This document shows positions 9,473 through 17,551 of a DNA stretch of 64,000 nt, one piece after another (positions within the stretch are counted from its first letter, which is position 1; the number at the start of each line of letters is the position of its first letter). The notes under the pieces were generated by a model. The model made no database searches, was not told where the DNA came from, and was given only the letters and a program-made list of their open reading frames with translations. Source of the stretch: UBA1429 sp964482225 (lineage in GTDB: Bacteria; Chloroflexota; Anaerolineae; UBA1429); contig CAYZWT010000018.1 of assembly GCA_964482225.1 (NCBI GenBank), forward strand, positions 16,201-80,200. Reading direction: 5' to 3'. A program made the position numbers and the translations under genes.

Positions 9473-11467
9473 ATGAATCTCCCCAAGCACACCCGCCGAG
9501 ATTTTCTCAAGTATACAGGCCTCACCGTTGCTGGCGTAGCCATCGCGGCCTGCACGCGTGAGACGACCGAAACGCCCGCCGAGCCCGGCGTCGTTGAGGA
9601 GGCGCCGCCGGCCGTCGTCGAGGAGGAGGCGCCATCAGCGCCGCCCAAGTTCAAGGAATCGCCCATGCTGGCCGAAAAGGTGGCTCGAGGCGAGCTGCCA
9701 CCCGTCGAGGAGCGCCTGCCCGAGGAGCCCCTGGTGATCGAGGTGACCGACAGCATTGGCCAGTACGGCGGCACCATCACCGTGGGCGGCCTGGGCATGA
9801 ACCTGTATCACAACGATACCCAGCAGGTTATGGGGCGGCCCAACTGGCTGCGCATCTCCAAAGACCTGACCCATGCCGTGCCCCTGATCCTCAAGGATTG
9901 GGAGGTCACCCCGGACTTTAAAGAGGTGACCTGCTACATGCGTAGGGGCCTGAAATGGTCCGATGGCGCGCCTCTCACTTCGGCGGACATCAAGTTCTGG
10001 TATGAGGACGTGCTGCTCAATACCGAGATCACGCCCGTGCCATCCACGGACTTTACGCCTGGCGGCGAGGTGATGAAGCTGGATATTATTGATGACTATA
10101 CCTACAAGCTCACCTTTGCCATCCCGCGCCCGTCCTTTGTCCTGGTGAACATGGCCCACCTGTACGCGTTTTGGGATCACAATGGCTGGGTGCCCTCGCA
10201 CTATGTGAAGCAGTTCCACATCAAGTACAACCCGGATGCCAACGATCTGGCCAAAGCCGCCGGCTTTGATTTCTGGTATCAGTTGTTCGGACGAGAGAAC
10301 AACCGCAACCAGAGCATTGATCGGCCCAAGCTGGAATCGTTCATCACCCTGCGCGACACGCCCAGCATGTCATTCCTGGAGCGCAACCCCTACTATCTGG
10401 CCGTGGATCCCGAGGGCAACCAGTTGCCGTATATTGACAAGATCAATAACGACAAGGCTGCCGATCTCTCGATCCTGGATGCCAAGACCGTGGGCGGCAC
10501 CTATGACTTTGCCGGGTTTGAGCTGCGCATCCTGTTCTATGCCACCTATGCCGAAGGGGCGGCCCAGTCCAATGCGCGCATGGTGCTCTGGCAATCGGGC
10601 AAGGGCTCTGAGGTGGTCTACAACGTCAACATGAACTGGCCGAATGATGAGATGCGCGAGGTGTTCTCTGATGACCGCTTCCGTCAGGCCCTCTCGCTGG
10701 CCATCAACCGGGCGGACATCAACAACATCATCTACTTTGGGAACGCCTCCGAGACCCAGATGACGGTCATCCCGACCTCGCGGCACTACAGGCCCGAGTA
10801 CGCGGCTGCCTATGCCGCGTACGATCTGGATCAGGCCAATGCCCTGCTGGATGATATGGGCCTGGAGTGGAACGCTGCCAAGACCCACCGCCTCTGGCCG
10901 GTGAGCAAGCAGCCCATGATCATCTCCTGGGACCTGTACGAGAGCGAGACCCCCAAGGGCCCCATGACCGAGTTGGTCACCGAGTACTGGAAGGCCATCG
11001 GCGTCGAGATCCAGTGGAAGTCCATCACCCGCACGCTGCTGACCCAAAAGATCCTGGCCAACGAGGAGCCCATGTCTCTGTGGCACGGCGATGAGACGGC
11101 TGATACGCTGTTCCTGCGCCGACCCAAGTACTTTGCCCCCATTGACGGGGACGAGAACTGCTGGGGCGGGCTGTGGGGCCGCTGGTACAACACCCGTGGC
11201 GCTCAGGGCGAAGAGCCCCCGCAAGTCATCAAGGACCTGTACAACTGGCTGGACGAGTATATGCTGACCGATGAGCTGGAGCCGGCCCGCAAGGTGTTGG
11301 AGAGCCAGGCGGAGCACATCTGGACCATCGGCAGCGTCGGCAACGCGCCGCACCCGCTGTTCGTGCGCAACAACCTCAAGAACGTTTCTGAGACGGGCGG
11401 CTTCTGGACGTGGGACAGCCTGTGGTCCTTCCCCGAGTGCCCGGAGCAGTGGTACTTTGAGCAATAG
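9473..11467 (+). CDS. Tat-exported solute-binding lipoprotein, SBP_bac_5 (oligopeptide type)
   Basis: A 664-residue extracytoplasmic binding protein of an ABC importer of the peptide/nickel class. The N-terminus carries a twin-arginine motif (TRRDFLKYTG) followed by a hydrophobic stretch and a lipobox with the lipidated Cys in VAIAAC (about residue 25), then a low-complexity Pro/Glu linker. The body has the family-5 signature in GLKWSDGAPLTSADIKFWYE and long C-terminal lobes with LSLAINRADINNI. AGGAG lies 7 nt upstream of the ATG. No permease or ATPase gene is adjacent, so it is an orphan binding protein that must use components encoded elsewhere. It could bind oligosaccharides rather than peptides, as some family members do. 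Confidence 0.88.
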   Translation: MNLPKHTRRDFLKYTGLTVAGVAIAACTRETTETPAEPGVVEEAPPAVVEEEAPSAPPKFKESPMLAEKVARGELPPVEERLPEEPLVIEVTDSIGQYGGTITVGGLGMNLYHNDTQQVMGRPNWLRISKDLTHAVPLILKDWEVTPDFKEVTCYMRRGLKWSDGAPLTSADIKFWYEDVLLNTEITPVPSTDFTPGGEVMKLDIIDDYTYKLTFAIPRPSFVLVNMAHLYAFWDHNGWVPSHYVKQFHIKYNPDANDLAKAAGFDFWYQLFGRENNRNQSIDRPKLESFITLRDTPSMSFLERNPYYLAVDPEGNQLPYIDKINNDKAADLSILDAKTVGGTYDFAGFELRILFYATYAEGAAQSNARMVLWQSGKGSEVVYNVNMNWPNDEMREVFSDDRFRQALSLAINRADINNIIYFGNASETQMTVIPTSRHYRPEYAAAYAAYDLDQANALLDDMGLEWNAAKTHRLWPVSKQPMIISWDLYESETPKGPMTELVTEYWKAIGVEIQWKSITRTLLTQKILANEEPMSLWHGDETADTLFLRRPKYFAPIDGDENCWGGLWGRWYNTRGAQGEEPPQVIKDLYNWLDEYMLTDELEPARKVLESQAEHIWTIGSVGNAPHPLFVRNNLKNVSETGGFWTWDSLWSFPECPEQWYFEQ

Positions 11468-11524
11468 GAGTAGGGGCCACAGACCATGATTCGTGGTCTC
11501 TAGAGTTCCTGGTTCTAGCACGAC

Positions 11525-11560
11525 AACCGGCCCCCTGGGGAACTCCCCAGGGGGCCGGTT
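11525..11560. terminator. Bidirectional hairpin between convergent genes
   Basis: A perfect 16-bp stem (11525-11540 with 11545-11560) closes a 4-nt loop. It lies between the binding-protein gene and the convergent DUF3006 gene. Only short T runs flank it, so termination may rely on stem strength. A weaker imperfect hairpin sits upstream at about 11481-11499. Confidence 0.7.
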
Positions 11561-11613
11561 CGTATGTCGGTTTGGCCGCGTCCGCTCATCGCCGCCCCGC
11601 CGGGCGCTGCCGG

Positions 11614-12024
11614 CTAGCCCTCGTCGCGCTGGGCCCGGGAGCCCCGCCGGCGCAGCAGGGCCAGCTTGGCAGCGATGCGCTCGCGGGCCTGGTCGGTGGC
11701 CTCGGCGTCCGGCGTCGCCTCGACCAGCGCGTCGCCACGGTAACGCACCCGCAGCCAATCCCCTGCCACGGTCCCCTCCGGCAAGAGGTCCACGGGCTCG
11801 ATCCGTTCGCTTTCCGCCTCGCCAACCAGCAGCACGGCAAACGCGCCATCCACGATCCGGTCCACCACGGCACGCTCTGGCACGCTCGGCGCCTGCTCCG
11901 GCGGCGGCGCTTGATCCGAATCGGGCCGCTGAGGCGCACCGGCTTGGCGCCCGCACCCTTGAGAGCGCCCAAGCGCCCTCAAGCCTTTCCCTCTGGCCCA
12001 GGGCCACAGGCGGTAGGCGCTCAT
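11614..12024 (-). CDS. DUF3006-domain protein
   Basis: A 136-residue protein whose central part, from VDRIVDGAFAVLLV through EPVDLLPEGTVAGDWLRV, matches the DUF3006 pattern: a small beta domain found next to ComEC-like metallo-beta-lactamases. The first 50 residues are Arg/Pro/Ala-rich and look unstructured, and the tail is a charged helix. Its ATG overlaps the stop of the metallo-beta-lactamase gene (ATGA), so the two are translationally coupled. DUF3006 has no proven function; a role with the partner hydrolase is an inference from the conserved pairing. Confidence 0.75.
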   Translation of the reverse strand: MSAYRLWPWARGKGLRALGRSQGCGRQAGAPQRPDSDQAPPPEQAPSVPERAVVDRIVDGAFAVLLVGEAESERIEPVDLLPEGTVAGDWLRVRYRGDALVEATPDAEATDQARERIAAKLALLRRRGSRAQRDEG

Positions 12025-13028
12025 CGGGTCTGCCCCCCTGCCGCCAGGCCCTCACCAGGCAAGGTGTCCGCCCGGCCACGCTCTGTTTCGATCACGATCT
12101 GGCGGCCATCGGTGATCACGCGGATCGCGCCGTAGCGATCTGTGCCATAGACCGGGATCCTGGCTGCCCCCAGGCGTTCGATCACCTCTGCGTGGGGATG
12201 GCCATAGCTGTTGCCCAGCCCTGCGGAATAGATCGCTACCTCGGGTGACACCGCCGCCAGAAAAGGCGCCGAGTTGGAGGTGCTGGAGCCGTGGTGCCCC
12301 AACTTGAACACCTGGGAGCGCAGCGGGTATCCCCGGGCAATCATCTCGCTCTCGGCGGACGCCTCGGCATCGCCCGTGAGCAGAATGGCCACCTCGCCAA
12401 ACACGATCCGCAACGAGATCGAGCCGTCGTGCAGCCTGCCCGTAAGCCTTTCGGGATGCAGCACCTCCACCCGGGCGCTGCCAAAGAGAAACACTTCGCC
12501 GGCGCGGGGTTCGTGGTAGCCGGCCTCTGAGGCCAGAATGGCATCCAGCGCCCGCTCATAGGTCAGCGAGGTGTGCTCGTCGCCCGAGAGCCACACCTCG
12601 CCGACGGGCAACGCCTCCAGCACCTGGGGGAACTGGCCGATGTGATCGGCGTGGGGATGGGTGCCGACCAGCAGATCCAGCCTCTCAACCCCCACCGAAC
12701 GCAGGTAGGGCAAGACATCGTTGCGGTCGTGTCGGCCGGCATCAATCAGGAGGGTGAAATCGGGGCCTTGCAGCAGGATGGCATCCCCCTGGCCCACGTC
12801 GCAAAAGTGCACTGTGAGCGTGCCCGTAAGGGGAATCGTTGGCAAAGGCGTAGGCTCTGGCAAAGGCGTGCTGGTGGCGGCTGCCTCGATCTCGGCGGAT
12901 TCGGGCGCTGCCGCCGACCACGCCAGCCATATGCCTGCCCCCGTGCAGGCGCAGAGCCCGACCAACAGGGCCAGCACCAACAAGAGCCTGGCGGCCGGGC
13001 CTTGGTTCATCCAGAGCTTTTCGTACAT
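12021..13028 (-). CDS. ComEC/Rec2-like MBL-fold metallohydrolase, secreted or membrane-anchored
   Basis: A 335-residue protein with an N-terminal hydrophobic segment (residues 12-38, including CACTGAG, so a lipoprotein or signal anchor), a Pro/Thr linker, then a metallo-beta-lactamase domain. Metal-binding motifs are visible: HFCDVGQGDAILLQ, LIDAGRHDRND, THPHADHIGQ, LLTGDAEAS and FKLGHHGSSTS. This is the stand-alone hydrolase domain related to the C-terminus of the DNA-uptake channel ComEC, without the channel. It probably acts outside the membrane on phosphodiester-type substrates; the true substrate is unknown. An AGGAGG lies about 12 nt upstream, a long spacing, and Met7 is an alternative start. 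It is coupled to DUF3006 downstream. Confidence 0.85.
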   Translation of the reverse strand: MYEKLWMNQGPAARLLLVLALLVGLCACTGAGIWLAWSAAAPESAEIEAAATSTPLPEPTPLPTIPLTGTLTVHFCDVGQGDAILLQGPDFTLLIDAGRHDRNDVLPYLRSVGVERLDLLVGTHPHADHIGQFPQVLEALPVGEVWLSGDEHTSLTYERALDAILASEAGYHEPRAGEVFLFGSARVEVLHPERLTGRLHDGSISLRIVFGEVAILLTGDAEASAESEMIARGYPLRSQVFKLGHHGSSTSNSAPFLAAVSPEVAIYSAGLGNSYGHPHAEVIERLGAARIPVYGTDRYGAIRVITDGRQIVIETERGRADTLPGEGLAAGGQTR

Positions 13029-13068
13029 GGGTGGCGCGTATCCTCCTCTAGAGCTTTAGATCGGGGCA

Positions 13069-13097
13069 GCCCTCCCCAAGGGTGAACTGGGGAGGGC
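13069..13097. terminator. GC-rich hairpin downstream of the small minus-strand gene
   Basis: GCCCTCCCC (13069-13077) pairs with GGGGAGGGC (13089-13097) around an 11-nt loop. It lies between the stop of the gene at 13143 and the start of the metallohydrolase gene. There is no T-tract, so it is either a weak terminator or a structured spacer. Confidence 0.45.
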
Positions 13098-13142
13098 AAC
13101 CATGCGTGGCGTGGTGTATAGGCAGCTCGGCCGCCTGGGCGC

Positions 13143-13436
13143 TCAGGCCCCCGGCGTGCCCAGCAGCGTCATGGACTCGAAATAGCGCAGCGCGTCAATC
13201 TCCTCCATGAGCCGGGCGTGGCGCTGCACCGCCTCCATATTGGGGAAACGCTCCACGCCCCAGATCGTCCACTGCTCGGAGCACCAGGACGAGGAGCAGA
13301 TGGCGATATACTCGCCGCCCACCTGGGCCAGCGCCGCCCGCGCCCGGTCAGAGACCGCCTGTCGTTCCTCCGCCGAGAGCCTGTAATAGGCCTCTTTGGG
13401 GCGAATCATCCACAGTTTCAGGATTTCCTGCGTCAT
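13143..13436 (-). CDS. Small conserved protein, DUF6616-like
   Basis: A 97-residue soluble protein beginning TQEILKLWMIRPKEAYY, with the stretch LSAEERQAVSDRARAALAQV and a C-terminal part with WTIWGVERFPNMEAVQRH. The layout (beta strand, helix, cysteine-bearing strand, helix) suggests a dimeric alpha-beta barrel-like protein; it resembles DUF6616 proteins, but that assignment is from memory and uncertain. The start is firmly set by AGGAGG 5 nt upstream of 13436 and by a promoter at 13633-13605; the open frame extending to 13703 would run through that promoter. No function can be given. Confidence 0.7.
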   Translation of the reverse strand: MTQEILKLWMIRPKEAYYRLSAEERQAVSDRARAALAQVGGEYIAICSSSWCSEQWTIWGVERFPNMEAVQRHARLMEEIDALRYFESMTLLGTPGA

Positions 13437-13604
13437 GTTGACCTCCTGGTCCACGGGAACTGGGCCGGTCTGCCTCGATGGCGCCCGAAACAATGGGGTG
13501 ATCTCTCCCTTCTGGACAGGTCTAGCCAGGTAGCCAATCATCCGGGCGCCTATGGGCCCTCTCGATCGCGCCGACATCGGCCTGCTGCCTGTCCTTACAG
13601 TTCC

Positions 13605-13633
13605 ATTATAGCGGAGGGGGCGCCCGTAGTCTA
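13605..13633 (-). promoter_or_regulatory. Promoter of the small DUF6616-like gene
   Basis: Minus-strand TAGACT (13633-13628), a 17-bp spacer and a perfect TATAAT (13610-13605). It lies back to back with the aminopeptidase promoter, the two -35 boxes being only 4 bp apart. Confidence 0.72.
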
Positions 13634-13637
13634 GCTC

Positions 13638-13666
13638 TTGCCGACCCTCCGGGTGCGGGCTACAAT
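13638..13666 (+). promoter_or_regulatory. Promoter of the M24 aminopeptidase gene
   Basis: TTGCCG (13638-13643), a 17-bp spacer and TACAAT (13661-13666), about 50 bp upstream of the ATG. It is divergent from the promoter at 13633-13605. Confidence 0.72.
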
Positions 13667-13717
13667 GGCGGCGTTGTACGCAGAACCCGCCCATACGGGC
13701 CAAAGGAGAGAGACGCT

Positions 13718-15058
13718 ATGCCTGTGCCCTCTGCCTTTCCTGCTGCCGAATTTGCGGCGCGGCGCGAACGTATCTTGGCCGCCATCGGCGCCGGCGCCGT
13801 TGCCCTGATCCAGGGCGCGCCGCCGCCCCGTGGCTATGTACGCTTTCGGCAGACCAACGAGTTCTATTATGCCGCCGGGTTAGAGACGCCCCAGGCGTAT
13901 CTCCTGATGGATGGCGGCGCCCGCTCCTCGGCCCTGTACCTTCCCTGGCGCGGCCAGGCCGAGCTGGCCGAAGGGGCCTGGCCCGGCGCGGAGGATGTGG
14001 AGCTGGTGCGCCAGATCACCGGCGTCGAGGCGGTGTACCCGCTAGAGCGGCTGACGGAGGACTTGGCCCAGGCCAAGACCCTCTACACCCCCCACGCCCC
14101 CGCCGAACTCCAGGCCACCACCCGCCCCGATCTGGAGGCCGCCGACCGGGCCCTGGCCCTCGATCCCTGGGATGGCCAGCCGGCCCGCGAGCAGCGCCTG
14201 ATCGCCTTGCTGCGCTCGCGCAACCCCAGGCTCGCCGTGCGCAATCTGACGCCCATCCTTGACGAGTTGCGCTCGGTCAAGTCCCCTCGCGAGGTGGCCG
14301 TCATGCGCCGCACAGGGGCGCTGGCAGCCAGGGCCGTGGTCGAGGCCATGCGCGTCACCCGTCCGGGGATCATCGAAGGCCAGCTGGGAGCCCTGGCGGG
14401 CTATATCTATGCCGTCAACGGCGCCCAGGGAGAGGGCTATCGGCCCATCATCGCCGGCGGCGAGAACATCTGGCACATCCACTATTTCCGCTGCGACGCC
14501 CCCCTGCAAGCGGGCGATCTGGTGCTCATGGATTACGCCCCCGAGTGCGACTATTACACCAACGACATCGGGCGCCTTTGGCCGGTGAGCGGGCGCTTTT
14601 CCCCGTGGCAGCGCGAGCTGTACGGCTTTGTGCTGGCCTATCACAAGACGCTGCTGGATGCCATACGCCCGGGCGCCCTGCCGGAGCGCATCCTGGACGA
14701 GGCCGCCGAGACGATGCGCGCCGTCTGGGCAGGCTGGCCCTTTAGCAAAGAGATCTACCGCCAGGGGGCGGAACGCATGTTGGCCTTTCGCGGGCACCTT
14801 TCGCATCCCGTGGGCCTGGCCGTCCACGACGACGGCGACTATCACAGTCGCCCCCTGGCGCCTGGCGCCGTCTTCGCCATAGACCCGCAACTATGGGTGC
14901 CGGAGGAGCGGCTCTACCTGCGCGTCGAAGATACCGTGGTGGTGACCGAACAGGGCCGCGACGTGCTGACCGGTGGCGCCCCGCTAGAGATGGACGAGAT
15001 CGAGGCGCTGATGCGAGAGGGCCCTGTTTCGCTGCCGCACCTGCTGGACGAGCTGTAG
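13718..15058 (+). CDS. M24B metallopeptidase, Xaa-Pro aminopeptidase family
   Basis: A 446-residue cytoplasmic peptidase that should release an N-terminal residue preceding proline. The N-terminal creatinase-like domain (about 1-170, with RQTNEFYYAAGLETPQAYL) is followed by the pita-bread catalytic domain. Metal ligands by position: the two Asp of DYAPECDYYTNDIGRLWP, the His in HLSHPVGLAVHD, and Glu in LRVEDTVVVTE. The fourth position, normally Glu in a VEPG-type motif, reads FAIDPQLW, so it appears to be Asp. GGAG lies about 10 nt upstream. It is monocistronic with its own promoter. The Glu-to-Asp change could alter metal preference or activity, so substrate assignment is at family level only. 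Confidence 0.87.
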   Translation: MPVPSAFPAAEFAARRERILAAIGAGAVALIQGAPPPRGYVRFRQTNEFYYAAGLETPQAYLLMDGGARSSALYLPWRGQAELAEGAWPGAEDVELVRQITGVEAVYPLERLTEDLAQAKTLYTPHAPAELQATTRPDLEAADRALALDPWDGQPAREQRLIALLRSRNPRLAVRNLTPILDELRSVKSPREVAVMRRTGALAARAVVEAMRVTRPGIIEGQLGALAGYIYAVNGAQGEGYRPIIAGGENIWHIHYFRCDAPLQAGDLVLMDYAPECDYYTNDIGRLWPVSGRFSPWQRELYGFVLAYHKTLLDAIRPGALPERILDEAAETMRAVWAGWPFSKEIYRQGAERMLAFRGHLSHPVGLAVHDDGDYHSRPLAPGAVFAIDPQLWVPEERLYLRVEDTVVVTEQGRDVLTGGAPLEMDEIEALMREGPVSLPHLLDEL

Positions 15059-15178
15059 GGGACAGGTCTTGTTCAGAATCACAGAGATACCGTAGCTGGC
15101 TATCGAATAGTTTGAACGAAAGGATGGCCCAGCAGGACGAAAAAGTTGTCGGCGACCAAACCTTGCGGCCCTGCAAGC

Positions 15179-15232
15179 CATCACCCCCCAGCGGAACTCG
15201 CTTCGGGGGCGAGTTCCGCTGGGGGGGTGATG
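15179..15232. terminator. Long near-perfect hairpin after the aminopeptidase gene
   Basis: A stem of about 23 bp (15179-15201 with 15209-15232, one bulged base) with a TTCG-containing loop. It has no T-tract. It may terminate the aminopeptidase transcript or be a dispersed palindromic element. The rest of 15059-15381 holds no gene. Confidence 0.5.
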
Positions 15233-15306
15233 GCCATAATACGGCAATCAACAGCAATACTATCCAATATACCGCTCAAGAACGCCTCCGGCTGTGAGAA
15301 TCGCGT

Positions 15307-15362
15307 CTTATCTATGAAAATGTACGGTAGCTAGACCGCAAAACAGCACGACGATAGATAAG
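15307..15362. promoter_or_regulatory. Split inverted repeat upstream of the GH127 gene
   Basis: CTTATCTAT (15307-15315) and ATAGATAAG (15354-15362) are perfect 9-bp inverted arms 38 bp apart, the second ending 19 bp before the start codon. They could be operator half-sites for a looping repressor or the arms of an mRNA stem. No confident promoter was identified here. Confidence 0.35.
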
Positions 15363-15381
15363 CATTGTAGGAGGGATAGCC

Positions 15382-17298
15382 ATGCACACCGATACCGCCA
15401 AGAGCGCCCATGCCCGTTGGCGCTCGCTGCCCCTGGGGGCCATCTCGGTTACGGGGGGCTTTTGGGGGCACAAGCAGCATGTCAACCGCACGGTGACCCT
15501 GCGCCACGGCTATGAACAGCTAGAGCGCGCGGGCAACCTGAACAACCTGCGCCTGGCGGCGGGCCAGGGCGAGGGGGCGTATCGCCCCCCGCTGTTCATG
15601 GATTCCGACGTTTACAAGTGGCTGGAGGCCGCCGCCTATGACCTGGGCAACCGGCGCGATCCCGAGGTCGAGGCGATGGCCGACGAGCTGATCGCCCTGT
15701 TGGAGGCGGCCCAGCAGGAGGACGGCTACCTGAACTCCTACTATCAGGTGGCCGCCCCTGAACAGCGCTGGGCCGATCTGGACCACGGCCACGAGCTGTA
15801 TTGCGCCGGGCACCTGTTCGAGGCCGCCGTGGCCCTGCATCGCACCACCGGCAACACCCGGCTGCTGGCGGTGGCCTGCCGCGTGGCCGACCACATTGAC
15901 TCGGTGTTTGGCCCCGGCAAGCGCGCGGGCGCCCCCGGCCACCCGGAGATCGAGCTGGCCCTGGTGGAGATGTACCGCGAGACGGGCGAGCGCCGCTATC
16001 TCGACCTGGCCCAGTTCTTTGTGGACCAGCGCGGGCGCGGCGTCATGCGGGGCGACCGGCGCCACTATGGCCCCGAGTATCACCAGGATCGCGTGCCCGT
16101 GCGCCAGGCGGATGTGGTCGAGGGCCACGCCGTGCGCCAACTCTACCTCACCGCCGGCGTGACGGACCTGTACTTGGAGACGGGCGAGCCCGCGCTGTTG
16201 GCGGCCATGCGCCGCCTCTGGCGCGATATGACGGGCCGCAAGATGCACGTCATCGGCGGGTTTGGGGCGCGTTTTACCGGCGAGGCGTTTGGCCAGGCCT
16301 ACGAGCTGCCCGCCGACCGCTGCTACTGCGAGACCTGCGCCGCCATCGCCGCCATGATGTGGAACTGGCGCATGTTGCTGGCCACGGGCGAGGCCCGCTA
16401 CGCCGACCTGCTGGAGCGCTCGATGTACAACGGTTTTTTGAGCGGCGTCTCGCTGGACGGGCGGCGCTTTTTCTACGTCAACCCGCTCCAGAGCAGGGGT
16501 GGGGTCGAGCGCCCCGAGTGGTATGCCTGCGCCTGCTGCCCGCCCAACGTCATGCGCCAGATCGCCATGATCGGCCACTATGCCGCCACGGCGGACGAGG
16601 CGGGCGTGCAACTGCACCAATACCTGGCGGCCACGGTGCAGGCACCCGCCCCTGGGGGCGGCGCGCGCCGCCTGCACATGGAGACCCGCTATCCCTGGGA
16701 GGGCCGCGTGCAAGTGACCATCGAGGAGACCGACGGCGCACCCTGGACCCTGGCGCTGCGCATCCCGACCTGGGCCGAGGGCGCCTGGTTCGACGTGGGG
16801 GGCGAGAGGGTCGAGACCCCCGCCCTTGCCGGCAGCTATGCCGAGCTTACCCGCGCCTGGCGCGCGGGCGACGTGGTAGAGCTGCACCTGCCCCTGGCGC
16901 CCCGCCTCACCGAGCCCCACCCGAGGGTGGACGCCATCCGGGGCAGCGTCTGCATCGAGCGCGGGCCTCTGGTGTACTGTCTGGAAGATGCCGACCAGGG
17001 GTCGGGCGACCAAAGAGTGGGCGACCAGTCCGCCGCCGCCGATCTGCTGGACGCGCGCCTGGCCCTGGGGGCACCCATGCAGGCGGCCTGGCGCGGCGAC
17101 CTGCTGGGCGGCGTCATGGTGGTGGAGGCCCGGGGCTCCCTGGCCGACCCAACGCCCTGGGGCGATGCCCTCTACCGTCCCGCCAGCGACGAGACCCCGG
17201 CCCAGCGCCCGGCGACCCTGACGGCCGTGCCTTATTACGCCTGGGCCAATCGCGGCCCCGGCGCGATGCGGGTGTGGATCCCCAGGGCGGAGGGGTAG
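15382..17298 (+). CDS. GH127 beta-L-arabinofuranosidase (DUF1680, HypBA1-like)
   Basis: A 638-residue glycoside hydrolase with no signal peptide, so probably cytoplasmic. It should remove beta-L-arabinofuranose units as in the HypBA1 family. The N-terminal part is an (alpha/alpha)6 barrel. The zinc and catalytic residues line up with HypBA1: E317 and C319 (CYCETC motif) and the adjacent C385-C386 (CACCPPN), the second pair containing the cysteine nucleophile. The C-terminal third is beta-rich. AGGAGG is 6 nt upstream. It stands alone with palindromes on both sides, and the following MFS gene has its own promoter. Plant hydroxyproline-rich glycoprotein glycans are the known family substrates; use of them here is an inference. 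Confidence 0.9.
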   Translation: MHTDTAKSAHARWRSLPLGAISVTGGFWGHKQHVNRTVTLRHGYEQLERAGNLNNLRLAAGQGEGAYRPPLFMDSDVYKWLEAAAYDLGNRRDPEVEAMADELIALLEAAQQEDGYLNSYYQVAAPEQRWADLDHGHELYCAGHLFEAAVALHRTTGNTRLLAVACRVADHIDSVFGPGKRAGAPGHPEIELALVEMYRETGERRYLDLAQFFVDQRGRGVMRGDRRHYGPEYHQDRVPVRQADVVEGHAVRQLYLTAGVTDLYLETGEPALLAAMRRLWRDMTGRKMHVIGGFGARFTGEAFGQAYELPADRCYCETCAAIAAMMWNWRMLLATGEARYADLLERSMYNGFLSGVSLDGRRFFYVNPLQSRGGVERPEWYACACCPPNVMRQIAMIGHYAATADEAGVQLHQYLAATVQAPAPGGGARRLHMETRYPWEGRVQVTIEETDGAPWTLALRIPTWAEGAWFDVGGERVETPALAGSYAELTRAWRAGDVVELHLPLAPRLTEPHPRVDAIRGSVCIERGPLVYCLEDADQGSGDQRVGDQSAAADLLDARLALGAPMQAAWRGDLLGGVMVVEARGSLADPTPWGDALYRPASDETPAQRPATLTAVPYYAWANRGPGAMRVWIPRAEG

Positions 17299-17317
17299 GG
17301 GGCCCTCCCCCCCCCCC

Positions 17318-17346
17318 ACGGGACCCGCTCGCAGAGCGGGTCCCGT
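17318..17346 (+). terminator. Terminator hairpin of the GH127 gene
   Basis: A perfect 12-bp stem (17318-17329 with 17335-17346) with a 5-nt loop, ending in GTTT. It sits 20 bp after the GH127 stop. Confidence 0.65.
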
Positions 17347-17349
17347 TTA

Positions 17350-17453
17350 CCCCCTCTCCCACAGCTTTGTGGGAGAGGGGGCGCAGTTGCGGACTGGGCA
17401 CGTCAACACCCGTGGGGGTGAGGGCTGTCGCAGTTGCGGACTGGGCACGTCAA
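17350..17453. repeat. Intergenic palindrome with two 25-bp direct repeats
   Basis: A perfect 14-bp hairpin (17350-17363 with 17368-17381, 4-nt loop) is followed by two identical 25-bp direct repeats at 17382-17406 and 17429-17453, starting CGCAGTTGCGGACTGGGCAC, on a 47-bp period. The spacer between them contains GGGGGTGAGGGCTG, which recurs as GGGGTGAGGGCTG at the end of the element at 52373-52481. It looks like a dispersed palindromic repeat rather than a gene. Confidence 0.6.
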
Positions 17454-17480
17454 GGTTCGTGGGGGTGATGCCTCCCCCGT

Positions 17481-17509
17481 TTGACCCGCCTCCTCGCCTG
17501 CGCTAGAGT
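17481..17509 (+). promoter_or_regulatory. Promoter of the MFS exporter gene
   Basis: TTGACC (17481-17486), a 17-bp spacer and TAGAGT (17504-17509), about 43 bp upstream of the ATG. Confidence 0.6.
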
Positions 17510-17551
17510 AGGGCCATTCGCCGCCCAGCCCCACCCGACAGGAGCCAATGC

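Noticed and set aside
15520..17319. Long minus-strand open frame opposite the GH127 gene
   Set aside because: Gly/His/Gln-rich composition typical of codon-biased shadow frames and no start-site signal; the plus-strand enzyme is clear.
17382..17453. CRISPR array
   Set aside because: Only two repeat copies, a 22-bp spacer and no cas genes; the unit is attached to a palindromic intergenic element.
16359..17468. Plus-strand frame overlapping the GH127 gene in another phase
   Set aside because: Arg/Gly/Pro-rich translation with no family similarity; a shadow of the real gene.
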